A DNA stretch of 64,000 bases from Sweltsa coloradensis (lineage: Eukaryota; Arthropoda; Insecta; Plecoptera; Chloroperlidae). Made by a program: the position numbers and the translations under genes. A model generated the notes under the pieces. It had not been told where the DNA came from, did not search any database, and saw only the letters and a program-made list of their open reading frames with translations. The stretch spans positions 1 through 64,000 of the forward strand of contig JAMZAV010001983.1 in assembly GCA_024449915.1 (NCBI GenBank), in the 5' to 3' direction. This document shows positions 23,460-35,600 of the stretch, one piece after another (within the stretch, counting starts at the first letter, position 1; the number at the start of each line of letters is the position of its first letter).

Positions 23460-24994
23460 TGGATGAGCGAAGCGAAGATTCCATTTCACTACACTGGAGA
23501 AAAAAATCCGGAATGTTTTTTTTTTTCTTTTTTTGTATTTTTGTGTGTCAGTTAACACGATTCCGGCTAAACCAATACTCCGATTGCGATAAAATTTTAT
23601 AGAGGCCTTTGAAATCTCTGAACTTAGAACTGCCACGTTTTTGAGCGCAATCGGAAAATTTTTTCTTAGAAAAAACGCAATTTTACGATTTTTTTCGATT
23701 TTTAAAAACTTTGTTTTGACTTATAACACCTACATGCTTTATCCGATTGTAATGATGTTTTCACAGAACCTTAACTTTATGAATTTAGATATTCGTGTGA
23801 AATTTGAGCGTAATCGAAAAATTATTTCTCATGAAAATCAAAATTTTACGTGTTTTTTCTTTTTTAAAACAATTCTTTGACTTATAACACCTACATTCTT
23901 TATCCTATTGTAATGAATTTTTCACAGAACCTTAATTTTATGAACTAGGAAAACGCTTAAGTCCCGCCGCGTTGTTGGATGAGCGTAATTGGTGCATTGA
24001 GCTGCCATGTGTTATGAGGATTTTCTGTTGTTCTGTGACAAAATTATTACAAGTCGAATAATTTTTTAAATTAAATTAAATTAAATAAAAATTGACTTTA
24101 TTTTTTAATTTTTTTTATGAATCGTAATTTTAAAAAAAAGGAAAAAATCGTAAAATTGCGATTTTCATAAGAAATAATTAATCGATTGCGCTCAAATTTT
24201 ACAAGAATATATTAATTCATAAAAATAAGGTTCTGTGAAAAATTAATTATAAGACGATAAAGCATGTAGGTGTTAGAAGTCAAAGACTTGATTGAAAAAA
24301 GAAAAAACGTGTAAAATTTCGATTTTCATGAGAAATAATTTTTCGATTGCGCTCAAATTTCACGCGAATATCTTAATTAATAAAATTAAGGTTTTGTGAA
24401 AAATCATTAAAATCTAATTAAGCATGTAGGTGTTATTAGTCGAAGAAATATTTTAAATTTGAAAAAATTCGTAAAATGGCGATTTTCATAAGAAATAATT
24501 TTTCGATTGCGCTCAAAAACGTGGCAGTTTCTAAGTTCAGAGATTTCGAAGGCCTCCATAAAATTTCATCACAATTGGAGTATCAGTTTAGCCGGAATCG
24601 TGTTAACAAACACACAATAATACAAACAGAAAAAAAAAAAAAAAAAAAAAAAAAAACATCCCCGATTTTTTTCTCCAGTGTAGTGAAATGGAATCTTTGC
24701 TACGCTCGCTACGCTCATCCAATGAATAATACTCATGTTAAATTTGAGAGCAATCGAAATATTATTTCTAGTGAAAATCGCAATTTTACGATTTTTTTCT
24801 TTTTTTAAAATTACGATTAATAATATTAATAAAACAAAATTAATTTTTTATTTAATTGAATTGAATTTTTAAAAAAATCTTTGACTTAGTAATAATATAT
24901 TCGCAAAACAACAGAAAATCCGCGTAACACATGGCAGCTCAATGCACCAATTACGCTCATCCAACAACGCGGCGGGACTTAAGCGTTTTCCTAG
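23460..24994 (-). mobile_element. Family D element, copy D6, interrupted by D5
   Basis: Second D subfamily in reverse orientation: the right terminus (TGGATGAGCGAAGCGAAG) is at 23460 and the CTAG end (GCGTTTTCCTAG) at 24994. The parts 23460-23944 and 24722-24994 together make one element of about 755 bp, the same length as D7. TATTT lies outside both ends. The interruption is another D copy (23945-24721). Confidence 0.85.
23945..24721 (+). mobile_element. Family D element, copy D5, nested in D6
   Basis: Starts CTAGGAAAACGCTTAAG with an intact AACGC / GCGTT stem and ends CTACGCTCATCCA. Second subfamily: after GGATGAGCG comes TAATTGGTGCATTGAGC, and the core modules carry TTTTCGATTGCGCTCAAA rather than the CACCCGTTTGGTC phrase. 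Poly-A tract at 24630-24656. ATGAA stands at both junctions with D6. Confidence 0.9.
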
Positions 24995-27583
24995 TATTTC
25001 CATATCGCAGACGGCAATATCAAGCTATTTGTAGTTTATTTGCATTGCAGTCAAACATATGTGACGTAACAGAAGTCGGAGATCACATCGAAGATACGTA
25101 CAGCCCGGTTGAACAAGTGCATTGGCAACAAGAACAAAGCTATCTCAATAAGATACTAGGCATGTTCACAAGTACTCAAATACATTTCGAAGCCGACTTA
25201 TAACGCAACCCAAAGCTTAAAAACTCCAAATACTCTTATCGATGCACTGTCAATGCGCTTACATCGCCAAAATATCAAACAATCCTTAAGATACGTGATT
25301 TAAAGAGCATATAAAAATAACGTTAATAATCGTTAACACAACGTTATCACACGTTTTTGAAAATCGTCACTTCGTTTCTTTAGTCTAAATCTAGATTATA
25401 TATCACACGAAGCTGACTATGGTTCAAACGGAAATTGAAAGTATCGACTTTCATGACTGTCACAGCGCAGATAATGGTTGGACCCAGCGCGGTGTTTTCA
25501 GCCATGGCAAGATTTTGTAACACCCCGTCAAATAATTTCAATGACTACATCTTTAGTTTCATGCATATACTTTTTTTAATGTGTTTCACTTACATATGGA
25601 CGAATTTTCTGGAAAAATATATACATTATATAATATTATTTATTTATTGTCGCTAATGCTACGTTAAGTTGTGAAGAAGCGAAATGCAATAATTGATATG
25701 GCAATAAAGCTGCAACAATAGGCACATGGTCATGCACTTGAACATCTATATTGAATAATTTGTGTTTATCTTTCTAAGATGACGCGTGGCTGAAATCGCT
25801 TGTGCCTACTACTAGAACCCATAACAAATAGCTACATAATATTGATGCCAGTTACTATAGTCAATACCAACAAGTAAAATGTTATTCGTTTATTGTTATA
25901 CTGTTGGCATAAGAAAGATACGTTTGCGAGTATAATTATTATTATTATATTCAGTAATTATTGGTTGTTAAACCATGGGTCAAGTTTTATCCCATTTTTA
26001 AATACATAATTATAATAGTTCATTCACACGTACTCACATCAGCAATGTCTAACATTAAGGCTAAAATTATTCTGTTTTATTTTATTCATTTATTTATTTA
26101 AGGTATGTTTTTTTTCATTTTTAATACTATCCAGAAATTACAAATTAAGATTGTTTAATCTAAATGAGCAAATACACTTACCTACGGGAGTGTTTCCCGA
26201 TTGATGAAACTGAGCAAGAAAATATTCTATGGTAATTTTAGAGCGCATTTTGGATGTTTAAACGGGCTCTTGTATAAACATTAAACAGTAAATTTTGTTG
26301 GTAAATATTAAGTTAGTCAATATTTGCCCCTACCATGATGCTTCTGCATATAAATTGCTTTGAATATGTTTACACATTAATGTTTAAATTTGAAGGTATT
26401 TATCGTTCATCCTTTGAAGGGATCCACATTCTACATTTCTCATTTACTGACTGATGTAAATCAAGACGAAATTATTATCAATGCTATTCACTTAAAAACT
26501 ATAAGAAGTGAATGTTTCTTCTGAGGCAATGCAGAAGACATCGGAAATTTGCAGAACCGTCAACTGAAACTTGTAAGCATTTTGATATCTATTATAATTG
26601 ACATGAATGTCTGAAAAATATAAATATCCCTAGAGTCGAAGAGGATCATTTATTATTAATGAGCAGAACGAGAGAGAACAAACAGAATTTTTTACTTTTT
26701 ACGAGAATTCGAAATCGTAAGAATCGATTCCATGCTTTTGCTTCGACATTGTTTATTTATCATCCATAGTCGATAAACGGGCAAGATATCGTTATCTTGT
26801 ATATTTTCAGTAGTAATACGTGAGTTGAGTTCATCGTTTTGTATTCATCTTCTTCTAAAATGTTGCTTTCACTGCCTATATGTTTTCATATATCAATATG
26901 AACGTATAAATGTATTATTTGATTTGTATTAAAAGTCGCCTTCCAAGGGGTGTACTTTTCCAGGTTTCCCTTTTAGTTGTTTGTGTGACAATATATCGAC
27001 GTTTGGATTGTCGTATTTATACATTGTCATCTCGGATGACATTAAATAAATCATTGTAAACTCATTATTTTTATCTTGCAATTACGAACATTTAATTAAA
27101 TCACATTAGATACGTCATGGTGAAAATCATGTAGACACCATTTGGAAACATTCATCTTTTGTTGAACCATGTAAAAAATTGTATCATGATTGTTAGTTTA
27201 ATCAATTTACAATCCATTAAAATGCTTAATTTTGACATCTTATTTTCCTCACTCTAGTATTGTTTTCATTTAATTCTGTTTCTTAATCTATATAAATAAA
27301 ATCTAAATACCTAGCGGCTCACTGTTCGCTCTGCCCAAGTATTCATGCTCTGCTTCAGCTCATTCTACGTCGTCTTAAAACACATAAAACTCTTAAAATA
27401 CACATCCCGCTGGGATGGATTTTTTAATCTCAGGATTGATTTCAATAACATCCATAAGTGTGTTTACGTCATCTTATTCAACTTAAACCCTGGTTCATAT
27501 CATATTTTAATTGCATCATATTTTTTTTACAAAGATGTGGAAAAAACATAAAATATTTAGTTTATAAATATATTATTCAGACT
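24995..27583. other. Unassigned AT-rich interval
   Basis: No gene or large repeat seen. 26180-26199 is the inverse of the 20-mer at 2066-2085. Open frames here are short and without known domains. Confidence 0.4.
26180..26199 (-). repeat. 20-mer shared with 2066-2085
   Basis: Exact inverse of the 20-mer at 2066. It contains a small hairpin (CGGGA and TCCCG around a 5 nt loop). The flanks are not alike beyond one or two bases. Confidence 0.6.
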
Positions 27584-27833
27584 GACCCAATAGACCGGCA
27601 TCCTCAGGAGCTTAGTGATTGACTCTGATTCGGAAGGTCCCGGGCTCGAATCCCGTCGAGACCGGCAATCATGACTAAAGTTTTTTTCCGAGGCTTTCCT
27701 TAGTCGTTGATGCGAATGCAAGGTGTTCGAATACTCTTAAACAGTCCACGGACATTCCTTTCCCAACTATCCTAAATGGTACTGTGCTTTACAATGGCAA
27801 TCTCTCCTTTGGAGAGAAAAATACAATAAAAAT
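27584..27833 (+). repeat. SINE-like family A, copy 1
   Basis: Head with GACTCTGATTCGG, a B box (GGGCTCGAATCCC) and CGTCGAGACCGGCAATC, then a body with TTTTTCCGAGG and ACAGTCCACGGACATTCC, and an A-rich tail around 27820. The same order of blocks recurs at 41981 and 57485. In the 57485 copy the acceptor halves GGCTCGA and TCGAGCC still pair perfectly, which supports a tRNA origin. Confidence 0.7.
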
Positions 27834-28304
27834 TTAATGAAAATAAATATTCAATAGCCAAAGACCAGTGTCGACGAAGCTACGGTACGACGATCCGACA
27901 ACGATGACTCAGTGATAGGCGTGTGCCAGAATTCAGCCGCGTAGGTAGGCGAAGTGTTCCAAATCCAATCCAAAGTTTTAGCAAGTGTTCTGATAAGCTA
28001 GCGATTCTAACCAAGAAAAAGACAGCTAACAATGCTAGAAACCACAAGAAATGGTGGCCAGTTGTATGTGAAGCACTAAAGTACCTATATTCTGCTGAAC
28101 GTGGAAAAGAGACTTGTGAAAATTATGTGGACTCGAGTTATAGATATGGAAATTGAATAATGAATTATTTCTCGCGTTCCAGAACTCGATCCTAGCGAAT
28201 CTAGCAATGACGTCATTTTCGCGTACCTAGCTAATCTAGCAGCTGAATTCTTGAACGCGCCTTGTTAGTTCGTGTTCATGTAACTAGGCCTGGCCTAGCC
28301 GGGA

Positions 28305-28372
28305 ACACCGGTTACAGGGCTCGAACACGCAACATCCTCACTCCGAGACCCTCCGTCTAGCTAGCACATATC
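28305..28372 (-). repeat. SINE-like tRNA-derived head
   Basis: On the minus strand: GCTAGCTAGACGGAGGGTC followed by a B box (GTGTTCGAGCCCTGTAACC). No matching body found; read as a fragment. Confidence 0.35.
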
Positions 28373-30114
28373 TCTGTCCTCTCTTTGTGCGGATAATGGT
28401 TTGTTTATTCAACGTACGGCCTAGGACGCTTCACGACGCCCATAACCCGGGTGACCTAATAAACACGTCTTCTAATCATCGCCCGCCTCCCTCTTTCTCG
28501 ACGCTAAGAATATGATTGGTTCGAACAAACAATAACAACACGAGACCAGTATTTATTAACTCGAGGGGCCAAGAAACTGAGCTGCCAAGGCATCAAAGAC
28601 GAACGAGCAATAGCTTGAGATTGTCCGAAACGTATAAACGGGCAATTAATATGCAGAATGGTGGCCAGAATCTGATTTTGTATTTGCATTATTTATTTAT
28701 ATATGAGAGCTTCAACTGTAGCACAAACTGCAAAATATTTTTGGTTTGTTTCGTTAATATAGTGTACATAAGTAATATCATCAATTGACTATAATAACTA
28801 GGGATTTTTATGCAACAAACCTACACATGTATTTGAGTACAAGAAATAATCATGTGCTTGTGTTATAGATAAATCTTATGTTACTATACCTATAATAATA
28901 ATTCCTCATGTTGAGCATTAAAATAAACTCTAGACATTTAATTCCTTTCACTAGGTTTTTAAAAGCTCAACCTATAGTATTCATGAATTATTATTGTGTT
29001 AATGCTCATTTACTTCTATTTTAAGTCTATTGTGGTTGTGTAGCTTACAGTGGTTTTGTCGGAATGGTTTTTTGGTAGAATGTTGTAAAAATGCCGGTAG
29101 CTAGTCGTTTAATTTGTGTTGCAAAACGCTCTACGGAGTACGGACCACAATTTGATTTATGCAAACTGCTTAAAAACAAACCAACACATGTAATAGCATT
29201 TGAACCAAATAAAGTGTTCAATTCAAACACAATTAACTTTTGTTTGAATGACATACTTAAGTTTTAGCATATTTGATAAAGCGGTTGCACATTTTTTTTT
29301 CATGGTTATGCCCTTTTCTGGAAATCGTCTATTTTGTATATTTAAATATGTACATTTTTATATTATGAATAAAATTATTAATAATAATATCACTTTAAAG
29401 GGAAAATCAAAATGTTTTATATGAAAGGCACAATGAGTATTAGTAATTAGATGCTCCCAAAATAGCAAAACAATAGACGACCTTCTATCGACTATACGTG
29501 AACGAGGGTGCGTATAGCTCATGGGATACTGCCCACATGTAGCAATCATTTGTTCCAGTCATGTCGTCATGCCGTTGTCAGAACAGACAAATTTTCGACA
29601 AAATATTTTTAATTTTACAACCCTCCAAAATTATATTCGTTAGCTCGCAAATCTCGAGGAACTTATGATAGCCTTTTCAAGTTTTAAATGCGTGAGTGAC
29701 TAATTAAATAAACCTAGTTATTATAAAACTAATTATAACCAATTATCGCTCACTCTAAGACACCTAACTAGGATAACACTTGCAAGATCACTTTCAATGG
29801 GCATGATGATATCTGTGCGTACTTACCAACGTAATACACATTGCAAGTTAAACCTGGTTTAAGTTATGTAAAGTGTTTAAAACGCCCCAAAGTAAATATT
29901 CCCAAGAATATCACTCTAGCCCTACGAGCCCGTGCACAGCCCAGTTACTGTTAGTGCAAGCGCACTGGCTCGTAGGTGTTGATAAGACGTTTGTTTGCGA
30001 AGAAGCCGAGTTCGCCGGGTGTAAACCAACTTCACGGTCTTAAAGCGATGGAGTTCAGTTATGGGAATGGAAGCTAGGCTCGAGTCAAGCTTAGAGTAGG
30101 ACTTGTGTGTATTG
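28373..30114. other. Unassigned interval
   Basis: No gene recognised. Contains a strong hairpin at 29921-29976 (annotated). Confidence 0.4.
29921..29976. other. Strong hairpin
   Basis: CCTACGAGCC at 29921 and its exact inverse GGCTCGTAGG at 29967-29976 form a 10 bp stem, extended after one mismatch by GTGC / GCAC. The loop is under 30 nt. Could be a structured RNA, the end of an element, or chance. Confidence 0.4.
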
Positions 30115-30555
30115 TGTGGATCGTTGGTCTTGTAGTTAGCCTACCTGCTTCCAATGCAGAAGGACCAGGGTTCGATTCCCGCTAAAGTCAGAACTTCTGA
30201 TTTGGACTTAAGTCCATCAGTTCTTGTCTTAGGGAATTGTAAACGGTGACTTTGGAGCCATCCCAGCAACCAGGCACATAATAAATTTAAAGTTGTTGTG
30301 AATCGGCCTTGTTGATTCTGGCGTTAATCCGCGGGTGTTTGCACTGTCCATACCATTGATTGCTATATTTCCTATTAAAAAAATATCGATCTTTGGTTGG
30401 TTATCGCTCACTCGTCGTTTGCGTTGGGGCCTGCAGGGTTGGCTTGGTCGCTTTGGTTTACTGTCCCCCACTGAAAATCAGGTGTGTGACTGCGTGGGTA
30501 GACTCTAAACACGGATTTATTTATTTATTTTATTTTATGTTTATTTATTTAAATA
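30115..30555 (+). repeat. SINE-like family B (tRNA-Gly-like head), copy 1
   Basis: Head resembles a tRNA-Gly: GGTCTTGTAGTTAGCC (A box region), an anticodon arm CTGCTTCCAATGCAG (loop with TCC) and a B box GGGTTCGATTCCC. Body blocks shared with 48650, 60350 and 60757: a GGTTGGTTATCGCTCACTCG-type run, CAGGGTTGGCTTGGTC, CCCCACTGAAAATCAGG and GGGTAGACTCTAAA, then a (TTTA)n tail. A retroposed SINE is the best reading; no protein is encoded. Confidence 0.8.
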
Positions 30556-31035
30556 TTTAAAGAACCAATCGACAACAAAGCAAGCTCGACAATAATTATT
30601 GTGATGGCATTGGAGTATATAAAGTCAAATACCAGATAATATAATGCTATAAATCTAACATCTATAAAATCTATTTGCTCTAATACGGTGCACAAAAGTA
30701 CAAAAACAACAAAAATCAAATAGGAAATTATGGCAGGAACGATTATACTAGATATATTGTATATTAAAAATGGAAATGAACATGGTTAATGTCATTAAGT
30801 TAATATGGGTTGATATCAACAAGTTGATTAGAAGTATTCTGGATGTATAACGGTTTCTTAAGTTCTATGGTATGCTTCACGATAAGTGGGCGCAACTTCC
30901 AACTTCTCAAGCAAATGCAACGAGGCTCATCAATCAATTACTCGGGTAGAGAATTCGAAGATGGGGAATGGTGAAGATTACATTTCAGTATTGAACTATC
31001 TTGTTCAAACAGGCCAATGCATTTTAAAGATACGT

Positions 31036-31185
31036 TTAGGGCGCTTGTCCGAAGCGTGTGGCTTAACGAGGACATGGGCTCGAATCCCGTATAAGGCATG
31101 GGTTTCTGTTATCGTCCTTCATGCTATCACCCACTTATCGTCTCGAATAGCCTTCGTGGATTTTTACGTTAAGCAAGAAATCATC
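31036..31185 (+). repeat. SINE-like family C, copy 1
   Basis: Head with GGCGCTTGTCCGAAGCG, a B box (GGGCTCGAATCCC) and GTATAAGGCATGG, followed by a body ending in CACTTATCGTCTCGAATAGC. The last block is nearly identical in the copy at 55432. A 109-codon frame running through this repeat is not a gene. Confidence 0.65.
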
Positions 31186-32630
31186 ATAATGTACTTTGTC
31201 ATGTTTACAATGTAAGATTTTAATTTATTATGTAACTGAAAAAATGTAACAAATCCCTATAGTTCTTAGGTTAAGGGGGGCGATAAAGTTGATGATAACT
31301 TTTTTAAGTACAACTTGTGGATGTGCTTCTTATTTCGCCAACAACTTTAACCAATTAAAACTTTACACTTGTGCGACTTTGTCTTTTCTAATTTAACAAA
31401 AGTCGTTCTTCGCAACTAGGTGTAAAGGTATTATAAAAGCAACTCTAATCCCCTGCTTCTTAAAATAAACTTTGAAGAATTAGTGTTGAAATGCACAAGT
31501 TTTAGCAAAGCGCTCTGCACTTTGGTGACATAATCTAGTAAAAATATACTACACTTAGTTTTTAAATGTACATGGAATAATTATGGTGTAACTCTCAAGA
31601 ATGACATAAAACTTTTTTCTCAACAAACAATCAAAGATAGTATGAAGTTTAACATTCAAATTATAATTCTTCTGTTACGAAAGGCAAATTTAGGAAATTC
31701 AACAATTTTATTAAAGTTGATGTGTATTGGCTCCTACACCTATACTCCTAGCTAGTTATAATATAACAAACAGTTATAATTAACATAGGCAGATGAAATA
31801 TATGAGATTTGTCCTTAATTTATGAATTGACTGTAAAGTACGTTTGTTTTTTATGATGCTAGACACACTTATGTGATTGGGGATATACCTTTTTTGTCAA
31901 ACTATAGCACATATTTATAAGTTAAAATAATAAGTATATTTTACAATACAAAAATAAATACATAAAAGTGCAAGACCGTATACTTCTTTCGTGTGATATG
32001 TGAAACAGTTTCTAGAATTGTTTTCGACAAGAGAATATCTCTTAGGAATTGGATTCCTCTTCTGTTTTTTTTATAGTGAGCATTAAGCAAGCAAACAATT
32101 CATTAGCACCTCTCAATAACCTATACAAACCATTAAATAGAGAAGATTAAACATACTTTTAACAAAGTAATATTTTAATTAGTAGCCACATCCATTCATA
32201 CAACACAAAACAAATAAATTACGTAAATAAAAGCATAAGCTTTATACAAACCTAGCCCACAATGGTCTGTGTATTACTCACTAATTAACAGTGATACCAG
32301 TTAATACCTGTTCAATGGCTGTAGCTCGATATGAATGTTCGTTACACAATGGCATTAAGCTCATGTATGCGTGTACAATAGTGGGCCTACCATCAACATA
32401 AGCTCTCTATTAACTTGATTTAACCAAATCAAATATCAAATATCAGATTGATGAAAAGCCCACAGCGGCAAGCCAACAGTACAGGCGGTATCAGGATTCG
32501 ATCCGGCTTTAGGTAGTCATTATATTTTCCAACGGATTCCAACGGATCATAACATTAAGAGAGTGTGAGTGTGTGCATATGGCACGGGTTTGTTTCCACT
32601 CACATTTTAGTACAGGGCCGTTGTGATATG
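31186..32630. other. Unassigned AT-rich interval
   Basis: No gene seen. Around 32440-32515 a B-box-like AGGATTCGATCCGGC may be a remnant of another tRNA-derived repeat, too weak to annotate separately. Confidence 0.4.
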
Positions 32631-35600
32631 ACCCACGCATTCAAAAAAACAAGCAGGGACCGGTTGGGATTTATTAAGGTCGGTCTCCTGAACATCCCCA
32701 ACAGAATCCCAAAAAATCCGGTTGCGGGTTATCCGCCATTTTGAAAATCAATTTTCAATTTTTTTAATTGTGTCGAAGAATGAAAAATTAGCTATATTGA
32801 GTGAAGTATTGGACCGAAATACCTCAAATTTGTTTTAAATTGTTTTCAAAGGAACAATCAAAGCATTTGGTGCGCCCTGTTTTAATTATCTGGCGACCTA
32901 CGGCCCATGATGGAAACTTTTACTCTGTTTCTTTCAATTATTGGAATAGTTTTCGCATATTTATCAAAATAAAGTAGAAATTAACGATCCGATGAAAATT
33001 TGTTTCAAATAAAAGTTGAAGAGCATGAAAAAACACATCCATTTCATATTCTAGACTGTCTTCATAGATAACAATGGCCGAACGCTACATGACAAGTAAC
33101 AGAATTGACGACTCGAAATGGGCGGAGCTTAAAACGATCGATAGGTCACGTGATAGTATTGGGTATAAATCCTTATTTCGCAAGTTGGCGCCTGCTTCAC
33201 GGCGCATCACTTATCACGCTCTAACTTTTATTCTATTCATTATTTAGACAACACTTAAATGAATAATATTTAGCAAACATATCATTCCTTGTAATAGCGA
33301 TTATTTCGATTTTTTTGACCAAGTCGTTAGCTTGTTATAACAATGTACGCATCACACAAGTGAAAATTATCAATGACTTAAGTTTTCTCATTAATTAATT
33401 TGACAAAAAACTACTGATCGGATTTCGACAAGGATTCTTTGTAAAAATGCACCAGACTGTTTAGACAAGAAATAAACAAACTTTCTAGATAGAAAGTGCA
33501 CTGAACGAAAATTTACAGCATAGAGTAATATGCAGCGTGCACTTTTTCACGGCTCATCCGCACGTCAAGAGTGCGTATTTTAGATAAAAACACATACCCT
33601 GCATATTACTCTATGCTGCAAAGTTTCGTTCAGTGCACTTTCTATCTAGAAAGTTAGTTTATTTCTTGTCTAAAAAGTCTGGTGCATATTTTTAACGAGG
33701 TCTTGTCGAAATCCGATCAGTAGTTTTTTGTCAAATAAATTATTGAGAAAACTTTAGTTATTGATAATTTTCACATGAATGATGCGTACATTGTTATAAC
33801 AAGCTAACGACTGTGTAAAAAAAATCGAAATAATCGCTATTACAAAGAATGATATATTTGCTAAATATTATTCATTTAACTATTGTCCAAATAATGAATA
33901 GAATAAAAGTTAGAGCGTGATAAGTGTTGCGCCGTGAAGCAGGCGTCAACTTGCGAAATGAGGATTATACCCACTAATTCCGCCATGTTGCCTCGTGACG
34001 TCAGGAGGCGGGTACAATTTAAGTCGTCAATTGTGCGGTGAGCAGTGGCAGATGATTGCTCGATGCTCTATCACTAGCGCAGTCCCGGGCCATAAGTCTC
34101 GTATGAATTTCGACCTGTATAGATTTTCTCTTTTGATCCTGTTAGGGTATACCTTAAGGATAAAAAATCTTGGGTAAACCTCTGGCATCCCGGGCCTAAG
34201 TTTGTTTTACGACGCCATCTTCTTTTGGGCATGCGATTAGTACACGCACTTGGTTTTCATACATTATACATACATTTGACAACATGTGTAATAAATCTGA
34301 CTTTATATTTGGATTCTCCAACAAATTTCTAATTAAATGATATGAATTTTCCAATTTGGTCATCCGGGGAACATTGTGGGATTAATTATAGGGAAATACA
34401 TATTATTATTAGTCCTGCATAAAGGTGTTCTATTATCGTCCAATTGTGTGTTTCATGACAGACATATAAAATTTGGCACACAGTATACGATAATGTAATT
34501 GGATAATTAATTGACTATATAAGGCAATCTCATTATTGCCCCACGACACCAATGATGGCCATTTTACAAGGTGGCAACAAAACTTATTTTTGAAAATTTG
34601 TGGCAGAATGTTGAAATTTGGTTCACACTTAGAACATGTTATTAAAAAATGACTGTTAAACAGGGCCATGTCAAACTAACTAAGACAATGGCACCAATGG
34701 CGGCCATTTTAGAAGATGGCCGACACACACATTATTATGAACCACGTCAATTTTATGATAGAATCTTGTTATTTGGTACACACATAGGGCACTCAATTGA
34801 AAAATGTCATATTTTTGTGTTATATCAATACTTTTTAGAAACAATGTGGTATGGATCCGCTATCGCGTATCTAGATTAGTTGCTATGGCATTAAAAACTA
34901 CCAATAATACTGCTTATAATAATACACTTGTTTTCCTTATACACAGTAGACAATTATTGACAAGTTTCTTACACTATATTGTTTGAATGTTTATGCATTT
35001 TAAATGCGCCCAGCATCAAACTATGTTTGATAAATCTGCGAGAAATCGATTTAAACACAAAAGTACTGTTTTACGATGTTCATGAAAGCTTCCATAAGTA
35101 TTTTAAAAAACCAGGTCTGCGAAATTAAATTTTGCATTTACCCGGAATTACGGTTTTTCCATTGTTGGTATTTTGAAATTTTCTCAAAAATGCCATATTT
35201 GACTGTCCATTGTTAAGCACTAAAGTGCATTTGAGGAAAAATTATTTCTACGTACATTGAAATGACTTAAATAACGATTCGATTACAACCAAAGTTGAAA
35301 TCCAATATGGCTGATAATTCCTAATATCCACAACTCTAAGTGAATGATGTTACAAAAGAGTGTAAAAACAGCACGAAAAGAGTATTCATATTGTGGATAT
35401 TAGGAATTATTAGCCATATTAGATTAAAATTTTGGTTGTAATCGGATCGTTATTTAAGTCATTTCTATGTGCGTAGAAAGAATTTTTCCCAAAATGCAAT
35501 TTAGTGCTATTAAATGGACAGTCAAATATGGCATTTTTGAGAAAATACCAACAATGGAAAAACCATAATTCCGGGTAAATGCAAAATCTAATTTCGCAGA

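Noticed and set aside
27600..27670. tRNA gene at the family A head
   Set aside because: The D arm is missing and the same body follows in three copies, so it is a SINE-like repeat.
30121..30190. tRNA-Gly gene at the family B head
   Set aside because: Acceptor stem halves do not pair well and the shared SINE body follows directly.
30886..31215. 109-codon plus-strand frame
   Set aside because: It runs through a SINE-like repeat, including its B box.
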